The position numbers and the translations under genes are program-made. From JAICQQ01 sp965651135 (lineage in GTDB: Bacteria; Myxococcota_A; Polyangia; Polyangiales; Polyangiaceae): a stretch of 21,684 nucleotides of DNA. The notes below the pieces were generated by a model that saw only the letters and a program-made list of their open reading frames with translations, was not told where the DNA came from and ran no database searches. Every line of letters begins with the position of its first letter. Position 1 is the stretch's first letter. The stretch lies in the NCBI GenBank assembly GCA_965651135.1, contig CBFGRJ010000092.1, forward strand, positions 1-21,684, written 5' to 3'. Of the stretch, positions 15,304 to 21,684 are shown in pieces.

Positions 15304-16293
15304 GTGAATGCCACCGTTTCTCACACCCGGGCAGAGCGCGTCTGGGCCTCGCTGAGCGCGAGCCCTCTTGGTGCGTTGCTACTGCTCTTGGCGGCCGCGT
15401 GTGATCGAGCTCCGGCGCATGTCGATCGGCCCCCGACCTCGCCGATCGCGACGCCCCGAGATAGCGCCTCCGCCGAGGCGGTGGCAAGCGCTGCCCCCAG
15501 TGCAGCGCCGGCACCCCATGGTCAAGGTGATGCGAAGATCCCATTCGATTTTCCGCAGGTGGCCACGGCTGCTCCGGTCGGTGGCTATGTGCTCGCCCCG
15601 CCGCGTTCGTGGATCGATGCGGCCCTGGAGACGGGCGCCGACAAGCAGGCCTTCATCTACTACGGGGGCTGGATGCGAGCGCCTGGTCCTGCTGCGAGCC
15701 AGATCGAGACGCTCACTCAACAGACCAGCGTGATTCCCAACGCGCTCATCGTGGCGATCCCCAAAGGCAAGAAGGCCGAACCCGGGCAACTCGTGCTGAC
15801 CAGTTGGGCTTCGGGCACAGGCATGCAACGCGCCATCGTCGTGCCTGGCGGCAGCCCGGACAGCCCCAAGGTGCGCTACCTGGACATGAGCCTCGAACAC
15901 CCAACGGGCTGGGGAGAGCGCGAGGATCGACTGCCCAAAGACACCTTCATGCCTCTGGAGCAGGCGGGCGGCATAGGCGCTACCGCGGCCTGTCGCGAAG
16001 GCGACTACCGCATGCGCTACATCATCACCGCACGTTCCGGCGACCGGCTGCTTGGCTATGGGTTTGCCGGCAAGATCGCCGCGTTCTCGCTCAGCGACTG
16101 CGAGCTTTTGCCGTTGAATCCCAAACTACGCGAAGATGCGCTGGTGTTCGCTCCCGTGCACGGACGCTACACCAAAGTCAAAGTCCGCCGAGTCGATCCG
16201 AAGCTTGGCAGGGTGTGGGCGCGCCACAAGTCCGAGCAAGAAGACCACGTGACTGCCTTCGCCGTGCTCGACGTCGCTTCGAGTCTCGACTGA
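15304..16293 (+). CDS. Predicted lipoprotein of unknown function
   Basis: Starting at GTG 15304, behind a well-placed GAGGACCCA, the product is 329 aa. Residues 1-32 form a long lipoprotein-type signal ending SPLGALLLLLAAAC, with the lipidated cysteine at 33 (the -3 residue is Ala). A Pro/Ala/Ser-rich linker to about residue 78 would tether the mature domain. The rest is a globular domain with two cysteines (TAACREG, LSDCEL) and motifs such as YVLAPPRSWIDAALETGADK and TGWGEREDRLPKD that I do not recognise. An in-frame ATG at 15127 would add 59 residues, overlap the divergent gene and bury the signal peptide, so it is rejected. The gene converges with the POT transporter gene, 9 bp away. Confidence 0.83.
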   Translation: MNATVSHTRAERVWASLSASPLGALLLLLAAACDRAPAHVDRPPTSPIATPRDSASAEAVASAAPSAAPAPHGQGDAKIPFDFPQVATAAPVGGYVLAPPRSWIDAALETGADKQAFIYYGGWMRAPGPAASQIETLTQQTSVIPNALIVAIPKGKKAEPGQLVLTSWASGTGMQRAIVVPGGSPDSPKVRYLDMSLEHPTGWGEREDRLPKDTFMPLEQAGGIGATAACREGDYRMRYIITARSGDRLLGYGFAGKIAAFSLSDCELLPLNPKLREDALVFAPVHGRYTKVKVRRVDPKLGRVWARHKSEQEDHVTAFAVLDVASSLD

Positions 16294-16302
16294 AGCGGCC
16301 GC

Positions 16303-17667
16303 TCACGCGGGTTCGGGCTGCGGTTCGTCATCGCCGCTCTGAATGTAGGTTTTCTCTTTGTACCAGGCCGCAACGGGAACGAACAGAATGGCGGTGATGA
16401 GCATGGCTGCCGAGAAGAACAAGTAATAGCCGGCGCCTTCCAGCGAGGCCGATCCATCTGGATTTTCGATCGCCAGGTTGACGACAGCCGTGAACAGATT
16501 GCCCAAGGTTACGCTGACCAAGAATAGGGCCATGACCAGCGACTTCATACGCTTCGGAGCCTGCGTGTACGAAAATTCGAGACAAGTGATCGAAACCATG
16601 ATCTCCGCGGCGGTCAAGATCACGTACGCCAAGAATTGCCAGCCGATGTTGGGCTTGTCGCCGGCGGTCAGACGCATTTCGATGTATGCCGGGATCAGGA
16701 AAGCCAACACGGTCACGAACAGACCGATCGAAATCTTGCGCAGCGGTGTGACGCGAAACACTTTGCCCATGGCCGGGTAGACGACATAGGAAAACAAGGG
16801 GATGAACAACATGACGAGCAACGGGTTCGCGGCCTGCGGCTGTTCCGGTAGCCAGGTCATACCCAGAAATTCCCGGTCGAGATTCTTGGCTTGGAGCACC
16901 CACGCCGACGCCGTTTGATCGAAGAGTGCCCAGAACATGGCAACGAACAGATAGATGATCAGCAGCCGACCCGCCGCCGAAAGACCTTCGCGGCTGAAGG
17001 TCTCGCGGAAAAAGCGGCGGCCTCCGGCCGGTACGTGTGCGAAGCGATGTCGTCCCGCCCAAAAGGTGATGGTGGCGATGGCCATCAAGATACCCGGCAC
17101 GCCGAAGGCGACATGCGGCCCATAGTGTTCGAGCAACAAGGGCACCAGCATTTGAGCGAACATGGCGCCGAAGTTGATGGCGAAATAGAACCAGCTGAAA
17201 ACTCTGGCCAAAAGGTCTTGGTTCTTCGCTCCGAACTGATCACCCACGTGCGCTGAAACGCAGGGCTTGATGCCCCCGGCACCGATCGCGATCAGGCTCA
17301 GCCCGATGAACAAGCCGATGCGAGTGTCGTCCAGCGCCAAGGCCAGATGACCCAAGCAATACACTACCGACAGCCTAATGATTGTAGCGTATTTGCCCCA
17401 GAAAGCGTCAGAGACGATGGCACCCAACAGCGGAAACCAGTAGGTGGCGGCGGCAAAAATCGCGAACCAGTAGCGCGCCTGGACATCGGTCATGGTATCG
17501 AGCTGCCCGCTCGGGCCCATCAGGTGCCCCGTCATGAACACGACTAGAATCGCCTTCATCCCGTAGTAGCTGAAGCGTTCCGCCGCTTCGTTGCCCACGA
17601 TGTAGGGGATGCCGGGCGGCATGCCCTGAATGTCGAGTGGTGCCGTCCGGTATTTCTGCTCAGCCAT
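16303..17667 (-). CDS. POT/PTR-family proton-dependent oligopeptide transporter
   Basis: The product, about 454 aa, is an MFS-fold inner-membrane protein with roughly 12 hydrophobic segments. The POT signature ExxERF appears as GNEAAERFSYYGMKAI near residue 30 and provides the proton-coupling glutamates and arginine. Further landmarks are PLLGAIVSDAFWGKY (loop 2-3), IAIGAGGIKPCVSAHVGDQF and FSWFYFAINFGA, as in PTR2 signatures. It would import di- or tripeptides or related solutes with protons. An ATG at 17679 gives four extra residues and cannot be excluded; neither start has a clear ribosome-binding site. The stop converges with the lipoprotein gene at 16293. Confidence 0.95.
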   Translation of the reverse strand: MAEQKYRTAPLDIQGMPPGIPYIVGNEAAERFSYYGMKAILVVFMTGHLMGPSGQLDTMTDVQARYWFAIFAAATYWFPLLGAIVSDAFWGKYATIIRLSVVYCLGHLALALDDTRIGLFIGLSLIAIGAGGIKPCVSAHVGDQFGAKNQDLLARVFSWFYFAINFGAMFAQMLVPLLLEHYGPHVAFGVPGILMAIATITFWAGRHRFAHVPAGGRRFFRETFSREGLSAAGRLLIIYLFVAMFWALFDQTASAWVLQAKNLDREFLGMTWLPEQPQAANPLLVMLFIPLFSYVVYPAMGKVFRVTPLRKISIGLFVTVLAFLIPAYIEMRLTAGDKPNIGWQFLAYVILTAAEIMVSITCLEFSYTQAPKRMKSLVMALFLVSVTLGNLFTAVVNLAIENPDGSASLEGAGYYLFFSAAMLITAILFVPVAAWYKEKTYIQSGDDEPQPEPA

Positions 17668-17706
17668 CCGGGCGACCATACACCAACTGCAAAGAGAGGT
17701 CGCGAG

Positions 17707-18048
17707 CTAGCCCTCGGGATCGGCGGGCGCGCCTCGTTCCAGCCCACAATGCAGGCAGCTGCGGACGCGGCCGGCATGCCACCAACCGAGCTCCTCGGAG
17801 ACTCCAAAGCGCTGGCTGCAGCGGGGACAGCGAAAACCCTTCAGGCACAACGCCTTCAGAGGCGCCGGGAACATCACTAGCAGGATCCACGTTCGGAAGC
17901 GCACAGCCAACGTCACCAGTGCTACGATCCAAAGCGCCAACAACAAATACGCGCATGTGACGCGCCAGCGGTACTCGCGCCAAGCCGCCGCATAGGGAGC
18001 TTCGGTACGTGGACGCCGAGTGCGGTAGGGACGCGATGCCGAGCTCAC
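17707..18048 (-). CDS. Small zinc-ribbon membrane protein
   Basis: The 113-aa product has a basic N-terminus (about 1-30), one or two hydrophobic segments (about 31-62, CAYLLLALWIVALVTLAVR then TWILLVMF), and a C-terminal pair of CxxC motifs, C74-P-R-C77 and C98-L-H-C101. Twenty residues separate the two motifs, as in a zinc ribbon, so this end is probably cytoplasmic and metal-binding. I do not recognise a named family. The start overlaps the stop of the VOC gene by 4 bp (18045-18048), indicating cotranscription and coupling. It ends 39 bp before the start of the POT gene and could belong to the same transcript. Confidence 0.75.
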   Translation of the reverse strand: MSSASRPYRTRRPRTEAPYAAAWREYRWRVTCAYLLLALWIVALVTLAVRFRTWILLVMFPAPLKALCLKGFRCPRCSQRFGVSEELGWWHAGRVRSCLHCGLERGAPADPEG

Positions 18049-18431
18049 CGTTTGCCTTCTTGTCGCTCCGGGAAATGACTGATCGCAACGGAATTCCCTT
18101 CCGGATCTCGTGTGTAGGAAGTGAACTCGGTGCGCCTTTCTATGCGAGCGCCTACGGCTTCGAGCCTTCGCTCGAAAGCGTTGCGCTGCGCTACTGAAAC
18201 TTCGAAAGCGATGAGAAACAAGCCGGGTCGCGGTGAGCGTGCTTCCGTCGCATCGGTGTGGGCGACGAGTTCAATCATCAGCAGCGTGTCCTCCGCCGAC
18301 AACCAGATCGAGCGCAGGGTTCCGTCCGAATGCTGGTGGCGCGCGCATTCTGGGAGCTCGAACACCGTCCGATAGAATTCAGCGACCCGAGCCACGTCGT
18401 GGGCGCCAAGCGCCAGATGGTGAACTCTCAC
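18045..18431 (-). CDS. VOC-family (glyoxalase/bleomycin-resistance fold) protein
   Basis: The 128-aa product is a single VOC protein with two beta-alpha-beta-beta-beta modules. It begins MRVHHLALGAHDVARVAEFY, the usual opening with a metal-binding histidine, and closes with YTRDPEGNSVAISHFPE, where DPEGN marks the last hairpin. The usual final glutamate ligand appears replaced (VAISHF), so metal binding may differ or be lost. A middle acidic residue in LMIELVAH could be another ligand. The reaction cannot be told: the fold covers lyases, dioxygenases, epimerases and drug-binding proteins. The start is a GTG at 18431 with no clear ribosome-binding site. The gene is coupled to the zinc-ribbon gene downstream. 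Confidence 0.88.
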   Translation of the reverse strand: MRVHHLALGAHDVARVAEFYRTVFELPECARHQHSDGTLRSIWLSAEDTLLMIELVAHTDATEARSPRPGLFLIAFEVSVAQRNAFERRLEAVGARIERRTEFTSYTRDPEGNSVAISHFPERQEGKR

Positions 18432-18785
18432 GGTATGTTTCGCTTACGTGCATCCACGAAGCCCGTCCAGCAATGGCTCGTGGGCAAATATCGGCCGGCA
18501 GCCCGACAGCGGACAGTCGTTCGCCACGAGTGTCCGCCCTGACAGCAGTGTCATAGAAGAGGTTTGACGCCGAGTCACACGGCACAGCGCGAGCGTGACT
18601 CCCGTGTCGCTCCGTCGCCACACCCCGATCGTTGCTGTAAGTAGGCGCGACCATCATGCGTTGCTCGGTTGCTTCGAACTTTCCGCAGCTTTTGGAAGAT
18701 CGAGACGGGCTATCGCGCGTCCAATCCAGAGCGCGGAATGAATCGTGCACAGCAACCGTTTCATCCCGATGAAGGCCCACGGACC
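18432..18785. other. Divergent intergenic region with several inverted repeats
   Basis: No gene is supported here. It separates the VOC gene (minus) from a plus-strand gene. Three symmetric elements are visible: GCGGACA (18509-18515) pairing with TGTCCGC (18531-18537); TGACAGCAGTGTCA at 18540-18553; and GAGTCAC (18572-18578) pairing with GTGACTC (18595-18601). The last overlaps a competing pair, ACACGG (18577-18582) with CCGTGT (18602-18607). No convincing -35/-10 or -24/-12 promoter was identified. An upstream in-frame ATG at 18738 could shift the right gene start into this region. Confidence 0.55.
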
Positions 18786-19391
18786 ATGAGTAACGACCCA
18801 GCTCCCCGCCCGGTAGTGTCCCTCACCGCAGAAGACGAAGACGAAGCGTCTCAAATTCGTCGCCTGCCGTCCGACCTGCCGAACCGGCGCCGACGGCTCC
18901 ACAAGCGGCCGAAGGGCGAACGAGCCGAGCGCCAGGCGGCGCTGTCTCGACCCACGCTGCCGGACCTCACGCCGTACAGAGATACGGTCCCTTCGCCCCC
19001 GCCCGGGCCAGAATCGTTTCGTCCTACGGATCTGGAGCGGACCCTCAGGTTCGCGAAACTGGTGCGGGATACCCTCGTGCCGGAGCAAGCTGCCAACGCT
19101 CATGAGTCGGGGGTCCGTCTCGGTTCTTCGGGGCACGCGGCTTCTACGGCGGCCCATACCGTCCAGTTGCTGGACATGGCGATTGCCCGTCGCGACGCTG
19201 CGCTGCTGCGCGCGATTTTGAAGCACCTGTACGACGATCAACAGCGGGCCCGGGCCGAGTTGGAGCGCCAAGCGGCTCCGGAGCTGGACGAAGCCGAAGA
19301 AGCCGAGGTGGAGCATTCCACGCGGCACACGATCTTGCCTCCGCCGCCAGACCCGGCCGTGAACGCCGCTACGGGCAAAACGAGCCGCTGA
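18786..19391 (+). CDS. Unrecognised protein with a helical C-terminal half
   Basis: From ATG 18786 the product is 201 aa; ATG 18738 is an alternative and would add 16 residues. There is no signal peptide or membrane segment. The first 80 residues are low-complexity, with an acidic patch (EDEDEASQ), a strongly basic patch (NRRRRLHKRPKGERAERQ) and a proline-rich stretch (SPPPGPES). Residues about 85-180 look alpha-helical, with DLERTLRFAKLVRDTLVPEQ, HTVQLLDMAIARRDAALLRA and a likely coiled coil DDQQRARAELERQAAPELDE. I do not recognise the family. A T7 tract just after the stop, behind a 4-bp GAGC/GCTC stem, could be a poor terminator. The following gene is 84 bp away on the same strand. Confidence 0.72.
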   Translation: MSNDPAPRPVVSLTAEDEDEASQIRRLPSDLPNRRRRLHKRPKGERAERQAALSRPTLPDLTPYRDTVPSPPPGPESFRPTDLERTLRFAKLVRDTLVPEQAANAHESGVRLGSSGHAASTAAHTVQLLDMAIARRDAALLRAILKHLYDDQQRARAELERQAAPELDEAEEAEVEHSTRHTILPPPPDPAVNAATGKTSR

Positions 19392-19475
19392 GGGGATTGC
19401 TCTTTTTTTGACCCCGCTCCGCGCGCTACGGGACAATTGCAGCCACTCGAGCAACGAGAGGCTAGGCGAGAGCAA

Positions 19476-20180
19476 ATGCAAGACGGTAGCGTACGAATTT
19501 CCGGGGCCATGCAGCGCCCGCGGTGGCTGGTATCCAACGGAGCGACGGTGATTGGCCCGGTCAGCACGGACCTCTTGATCCGAGGTTTCGAAGCGGGGAA
19601 GGTTCCGCCTGGCTGCTGGATCCGCGATCAGGATTGGTCGGAGTGGCGTGAGGCGCACCAAATTCGCGAGGTGAGCCACTGGTGCCGGGCGCAGTTCGAC
19701 CCCGGTGTCGACCAAGATCCCGCGGACCTGGTTCCCGATCGCCTGCAGCTTTGCCAAGGCATCGAAGACGTCGTGCTGTTCGCGCTCGAGGCGGCCATGG
19801 CAGCGCTCCATGCCGATGTAGCGCTGGCTCATCGAGTGCGTGAACCACTGTGGCTACCGGTGACTTCTTGTGTTCACGGTCTCGAGCCCGATACCGCGCT
19901 GGGCCAGGTGATTTGGCAGTACGATCCAGCCTACGCGACAGCGCGCCAGGGGCGGGTCGTGCTCGAACGCGCCGGTGCTTCGTCGGCGGCTCGCGCCATC
20001 GGCAGTCGGCTGTGGCAACCCTTGGCTCAACCCGTGGGCGTAGCAATGCTCCCCGTGCTGCATGGAGACGGTGTTGCCGCCATGATCGAGCTGGGACGCA
20101 GCGACCATCCATTTCGCAGCACGGACGCGAAAACCCTGACGCGGATCGCCTTTGCAGCCGCGGCCCAGCTTGCGGGGTAG
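19476..20180 (+). CDS. GYF_2-domain protein with a GAF-like C-terminal region
   Basis: From ATG 19476, with GGCGAG five bases upstream, the product is 234 aa; an in-frame TTG at 19437 is less likely. Residues about 14-60 fit the GYF_2 domain: RWLVSNGATVIGPVSTDLLI, then GFEAGKVPPGCWIRDQDWSE and WREAHQI. In this domain the W..NG...GP.....L......G.......V...G...W pattern is conserved, and it is thought to bind peptides or mediate localisation. The C-terminal 150 residues look like a GAF-type sensor fold (helical start, ARAIGSRLWQPLAQPVGVAM, IELGRSDHPFRSTDAKTLTR IAFA), which I call with lower confidence. There is no membrane segment. It probably acts in cytoplasmic signalling; the partner is unknown. 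It converges with the hydrolase gene, 7 bp away. Confidence 0.8.
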   Translation: MQDGSVRISGAMQRPRWLVSNGATVIGPVSTDLLIRGFEAGKVPPGCWIRDQDWSEWREAHQIREVSHWCRAQFDPGVDQDPADLVPDRLQLCQGIEDVVLFALEAAMAALHADVALAHRVREPLWLPVTSCVHGLEPDTALGQVIWQYDPAYATARQGRVVLERAGASSAARAIGSRLWQPLAQPVGVAMLPVLHGDGVAAMIELGRSDHPFRSTDAKTLTRIAFAAAAQLAG

Positions 20181-20187
20181 TGGAGCG

Positions 20188-20778
20188 CTAGGCGCGCGTG
20201 AACGTGTCGACGGCGGCGAGTATCCCCGCGTCGACGCTGGCTTGGGTCTGCCCCGAGCTCTTCAAGTGAGCTTTTGTGGCTTCTAGCGAATGATTGCCTG
20301 ACTCGACCACGTAGAGCTCACTTTTGGCCTTCATGTTCTTGCGAACCGAAGCCAGGAGCTCCAGGGGACACAGGCTGTCCTTGGTGCCCTGAACGAACAA
20401 GATGGGCGTTTCGAGGGCGAGCAACACCTCGTCGCGCAGCTTGCCCGCCTTGCCCATGCCCTTGAGCGGGTAGCCGAGGCAGACGAGTTGATCGACTCGC
20501 TCTTCTAGAGCGAGATGACAGCCCACGCGTCCACCCATGCTCTTGCCGATCAGGATGACGCGGCCAGAGTGCTTTTTGGTGGCTGCGCGTAGCGCCTGGC
20601 GATGCGCTTCGATGAGCTTGTCGAGCTTGTCGGGGGAGCGGCGTCCGGCCAGCATGTAGGGGTAGTCGAACCTGCTTACCTTGCCCAACGTCTCCAGCAG
20701 ACGAGCCCAATTGGCCATCCAGGGCGAAGTGCTTGGTGCGCCAGCGCCGGGCGCGAAGAGAAAGAGCCGATCGGGCAC
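20188..20778 (-). CDS. Alpha/beta hydrolase of the TEX30/KANL3 type
   Basis: From GTG 20778 the product is 196 aa, a small alpha/beta hydrolase. The oxyanion-side strand is LFLFAPGAGAPSTSPWM. The nucleophile elbow is GKSMGG with S80, the acid is probably D134 in VQGTKDSLCP, and the histidine is H163 in ESGNHSLE. AHGAGAP-type starts and a GKSMGGR elbow are typical of the TEX30/KANL3-like (dienelactone-hydrolase-related) group. The substrate is unknown. GGAGAG lies 10 bases before the GTG. An apparent extension to a TTG at 20841 is rejected because it runs through a terminator hairpin and poly-T tract. Only 47 bp separate the start from that terminator, so the gene either has a promoter squeezed in there or is read through from the RNA locus upstream. 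Confidence 0.87.
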   Translation of the reverse strand: MPDRLFLFAPGAGAPSTSPWMANWARLLETLGKVSRFDYPYMLAGRRSPDKLDKLIEAHRQALRAATKKHSGRVILIGKSMGGRVGCHLALEERVDQLVCLGYPLKGMGKAGKLRDEVLLALETPILFVQGTKDSLCPLELLASVRKNMKAKSELYVVESGNHSLEATKAHLKSSGQTQASVDAGILAAVDTFTRA

Positions 20779-20824
20779 GGCGCGTAGTCTCTCCGAGCTT
20801 GCTCGGTGGGTTGAACAAAAAACC

Positions 20825-20868
20825 AAAAAAAAGCGGCCCAAAGGCGGGGGAGGGAACCTTTGGGCCGC
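20825..20868 (-). terminator. Rho-independent terminator, minus strand (distal)
   Basis: On the minus strand a perfect 12-bp stem, GCGGCCCAAAGG pairing with CCTTTGGGCCGC, encloses the loop TTCCCTCCCCCG and is followed directly by eight T. This is a textbook intrinsic terminator for transcription coming from the right. It stops RNA before the hydrolase gene. The plus strand has no T tract after the hairpin, so it works in one direction. Confidence 0.88.
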
Positions 20869-20903
20869 GAAACCTGCGATTTGAATCGCTAGGAGACTGG
20901 TGA

Positions 20904-20946
20904 GAAAAACAGCGGCCCAGAGGGAGGGGGGCTCTCCAGGCCGCTG
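20904..20946 (-). terminator. Rho-independent terminator, minus strand (proximal)
   Basis: On the minus strand CAGCGGCC (20946-20939) pairs with GGCCGCTG (20917-20910), extended by wobble and GAG/CTC pairs, around a loop that includes CCCCCCTCC; five T follow. It resembles the distal terminator in its 3' arm (GGGCCGC) and in its C-rich loop. It would end a transcript from the candidate promoter at 21013-21028 after about 100 nt. Confidence 0.78.
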
Positions 20947-20963
20947 GGGAAAAGGGGAGGAGA

Positions 20964-20992
20964 TGTTCCGTTCGGGGGGGCATTCCGGTACA
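20964..20992 (-). ncRNA. Hairpin with a seven-cytosine loop
   Basis: On the minus strand UGUACCG pairs with CGGAACA with one A/A mismatch (six of seven pairs), leaving a loop that contains CCCCCCC (20980-20974). It lies about 10 nt after the predicted transcript start and would be the first structure of the candidate RNA. The stem is weaker than the two terminators downstream. Confidence 0.45.
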
Positions 20993-21012
20993 TCGCCTAC
21001 GCCAGCTGTTTA

Positions 21013-21028
21013 AGCACGACGCGTGCCA
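21013..21028 (-). promoter_or_regulatory. Candidate sigma-54 (-24/-12) promoter of the small RNA locus
   Basis: On the minus strand TGGCAC-GCGTC-GTGCT fits the sigma-54 consensus with one mismatch at the same place as the ackA element, and both continue TTA or TA. The predicted start is near 21002. The GCAC-N5-GTGC symmetry leaves open a dimeric regulator site instead. Upstream, within the distance usual for an enhancer-binding protein, is GGTTG-TCTTT-CAACC (21075-21089). Confidence 0.6.
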
Positions 21029-21239
21029 GGCTCTCCGCAAAGGATTACCAGGGCCTTTCACGAGCTCAGTGCGCGGTTGTCTTTCAACCCCGCAATCTGG
21101 GCTTGCATCGAAGCTATCGGGTGCCGCCCCAAGCGGGCTTTTCCAATAGGCCTAGAGGCCGGCAAAGGCGGTTCGGGCCCACTCCCGAGCGTGCGACTCC
21201 CGGGCGCGTACCGAGTACGCTTATGACCAGGATGGCCAG
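21029..21239. other. Intergenic region upstream of the M50 protease gene, with inverted repeats
   Basis: No gene is supported. Two dyads are visible: GGTTG/CAACC at 21075-21089, and GCGTAC-CGA-GTACGC at 21206-21220, a perfect 6-bp-arm repeat only 20 bp before the protease start. The first could be an activator site for the leftward promoter and the second an operator for the protease gene. Both are guesses from position. Confidence 0.45.
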
Positions 21240-21684
21240 ATGAAATGGTCCTTACGACTTGCCCGGGTGAGCGGGATCGACATCCGGGTGCATGCGACCT
21301 TCGGGTTCGTATTGCTCTTCGGTGCCGTCCAGTACGGCGAATACCATGGCCCCCGCGGCGCCTGGTTTGGCGTCGTCTTCATGTGCTGCTTGTTCGCCTG
21401 CGTCGCACTCCATGAGCTGGGACACAGTCTGGTGGCGCAGCGGCTGGGCGTGCGCGTGAGAGAAATAGTCCTGTTACCCATCGGGGGGATCGCGCGCCTC
21501 AGCGGCGATCCCAAAAAGCCCCTTCACGAGCTTTTGATCGCACTGGCGGGGCCGATGGTCAACGTGCTGTTGGCCGCCCTTGGACTAGTCGTGGCCCTGT
21601 TGGCGTTTGGTCCGAGGGCTGTCTTGAGCGAAGCCTTTCGCGACTTTTACCAGCTCGGCCCTTCTTTTACCGCGCTGCTGAGCG
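21240..21684 (+). CDS. Site-2 protease (M50 family) intramembrane metalloprotease, N-terminal part
   Basis: From ATG 21240, with AGGA seven bases upstream, 148 codons run to the window edge. The start MKWSLRLARVSGIDIRVHAT with a following hydrophobic segment is typical of SpoIVFB-like site-2 proteases. The zinc motif HELGH sits in the second segment (FACVALHELGHSLVAQRLGV), with the glutamate as catalytic base. LLPIGGIARLSGDPKKPLHE is the conserved loop after it, and LIALAGPMVNVLLA is the next segment with the G-P-M-N element. The third zinc ligand (an NxxPxxPLDGG-type motif) and any C-terminal CBS domains lie beyond the window. It would cleave a membrane-bound substrate such as an anti-sigma factor or a regulator precursor. 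An earlier ATG at 21223 stops after six codons and is not used. Confidence 0.93.
   Translation, partial: MKWSLRLARVSGIDIRVHATFGFVLLFGAVQYGEYHGPRGAWFGVVFMCCLFACVALHELGHSLVAQRLGVRVREIVLLPIGGIARLSGDPKKPLHELLIALAGPMVNVLLAALGLVVALLAFGPRAVLSEAFRDFYQLGPSFTALLS

Larger units (their letters stand above)
20826..21002 (-). ncRNA. Candidate sigma-54-dependent small RNA with C-rich loops
   Basis: No protein is encoded on the minus strand here, yet the stretch has a promoter-like element upstream and two terminators. The predicted RNA starts near 21002 and contains three or four hairpins: an imperfect one at 20992-20964 whose loop holds seven cytosines, a GC-rich one at 20946-20910, a small GCGATT/AATCGC one at 20890-20877, and a perfect 12-bp stem at 20868-20833. 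The two strong hairpins share the motif CCCUCC in their loops, complementary to Shine-Dalgarno sequences. Products of about 100 and 177 nt are expected from the two terminators. It recalls the myxobacterial Pxr RNA (from memory, unchecked). The alternative is an attenuating leader of the hydrolase gene. Confidence 0.6.

Noticed and set aside
19392..19420. T7 tract after the unrecognised gene as a strong terminator
   Set aside because: The stem before it is only about 4 bp (GAGC/GCTC), so it is not convincing.
18654..19832. 392-codon minus-strand frame opposite two plus-strand genes
   Set aside because: Arg-rich with no domain; the plus-strand frames have GYF_2 similarity, good starts and plausible composition.
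20779..20841. N-terminal extension of the hydrolase to a TTG
   Set aside because: It would translate the terminator's poly-T tract (FFLVF) and part of the hairpin; the fold starts after GTG 20778.
1..21684. CRISPR arrays, tRNA or rRNA genes
   Set aside because: Looked for repeated spacers, cloverleaf-like sequences and rRNA-like stretches in all intergenic regions; none seen, though a tool such as tRNAscan-SE would be decisive.

Overview
The window comes from a GC-rich bacterium, most likely a myxobacterium (Myxococcota). The pointers are a DUF2330 secreted protein with a low-complexity stalk and a C-terminal membrane anchor, a TIGR02147/DUF4423 regulator next to a lipoprotein gene, a GYF_2-domain protein, many lipoproteins and exported proteins of unknown function, and promoter elements of the sigma-54 type. 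This assignment rests on recognising families by eye; no search was run.

Layout. Positions 1-79 hold the first codons of a gene running off the left edge. Positions 80-1030 carry no intact gene, only a decayed IS3-type OrfA remnant at about 577-946. From 3348 down to 1031 (minus strand) lies a tight operon: an ArsR-type repressor, an SRPBCC/AHSA1 protein, a glutathione S-transferase and a protein with two DUF1801 domains. It is headed by two 14-bp dyads that overlap the ribosome-binding site. Next, also on the minus strand, ackA and xfp overlap by 17 bp and encode acetate kinase and phosphoketolase; a -24/-12 element lies upstream. Further right are a TIGR02147 regulator overlapping a lipoprotein gene (minus) and, divergent from it, a DUF2330 protein and a DUF2254 membrane protein (plus).

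The right half holds a HAD phosphatase and a FecR-like exported protein (minus), a divergent lipoprotein (plus), a POT-family peptide transporter (minus), a VOC protein overlapping a small zinc-ribbon membrane protein (minus), two plus-strand genes (one unrecognised, one with GYF_2 and GAF-like regions), a small alpha/beta hydrolase of the TEX30/KANL3 type (minus), and the start of an M50 site-2 protease (plus).

The most interesting stretch is 20825-21028. On the minus strand a sigma-54-like element nearly identical in form to the one at ackA is followed by a C7-loop hairpin and two similar GC-rich hairpins, each followed by a U tract and each with a CCCUCC-containing loop. This reads as a roughly 100-180 nt small RNA gene, or a conditional attenuating leader of the hydrolase gene. 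It recalls, from memory only, the myxobacterial Pxr regulatory RNA.
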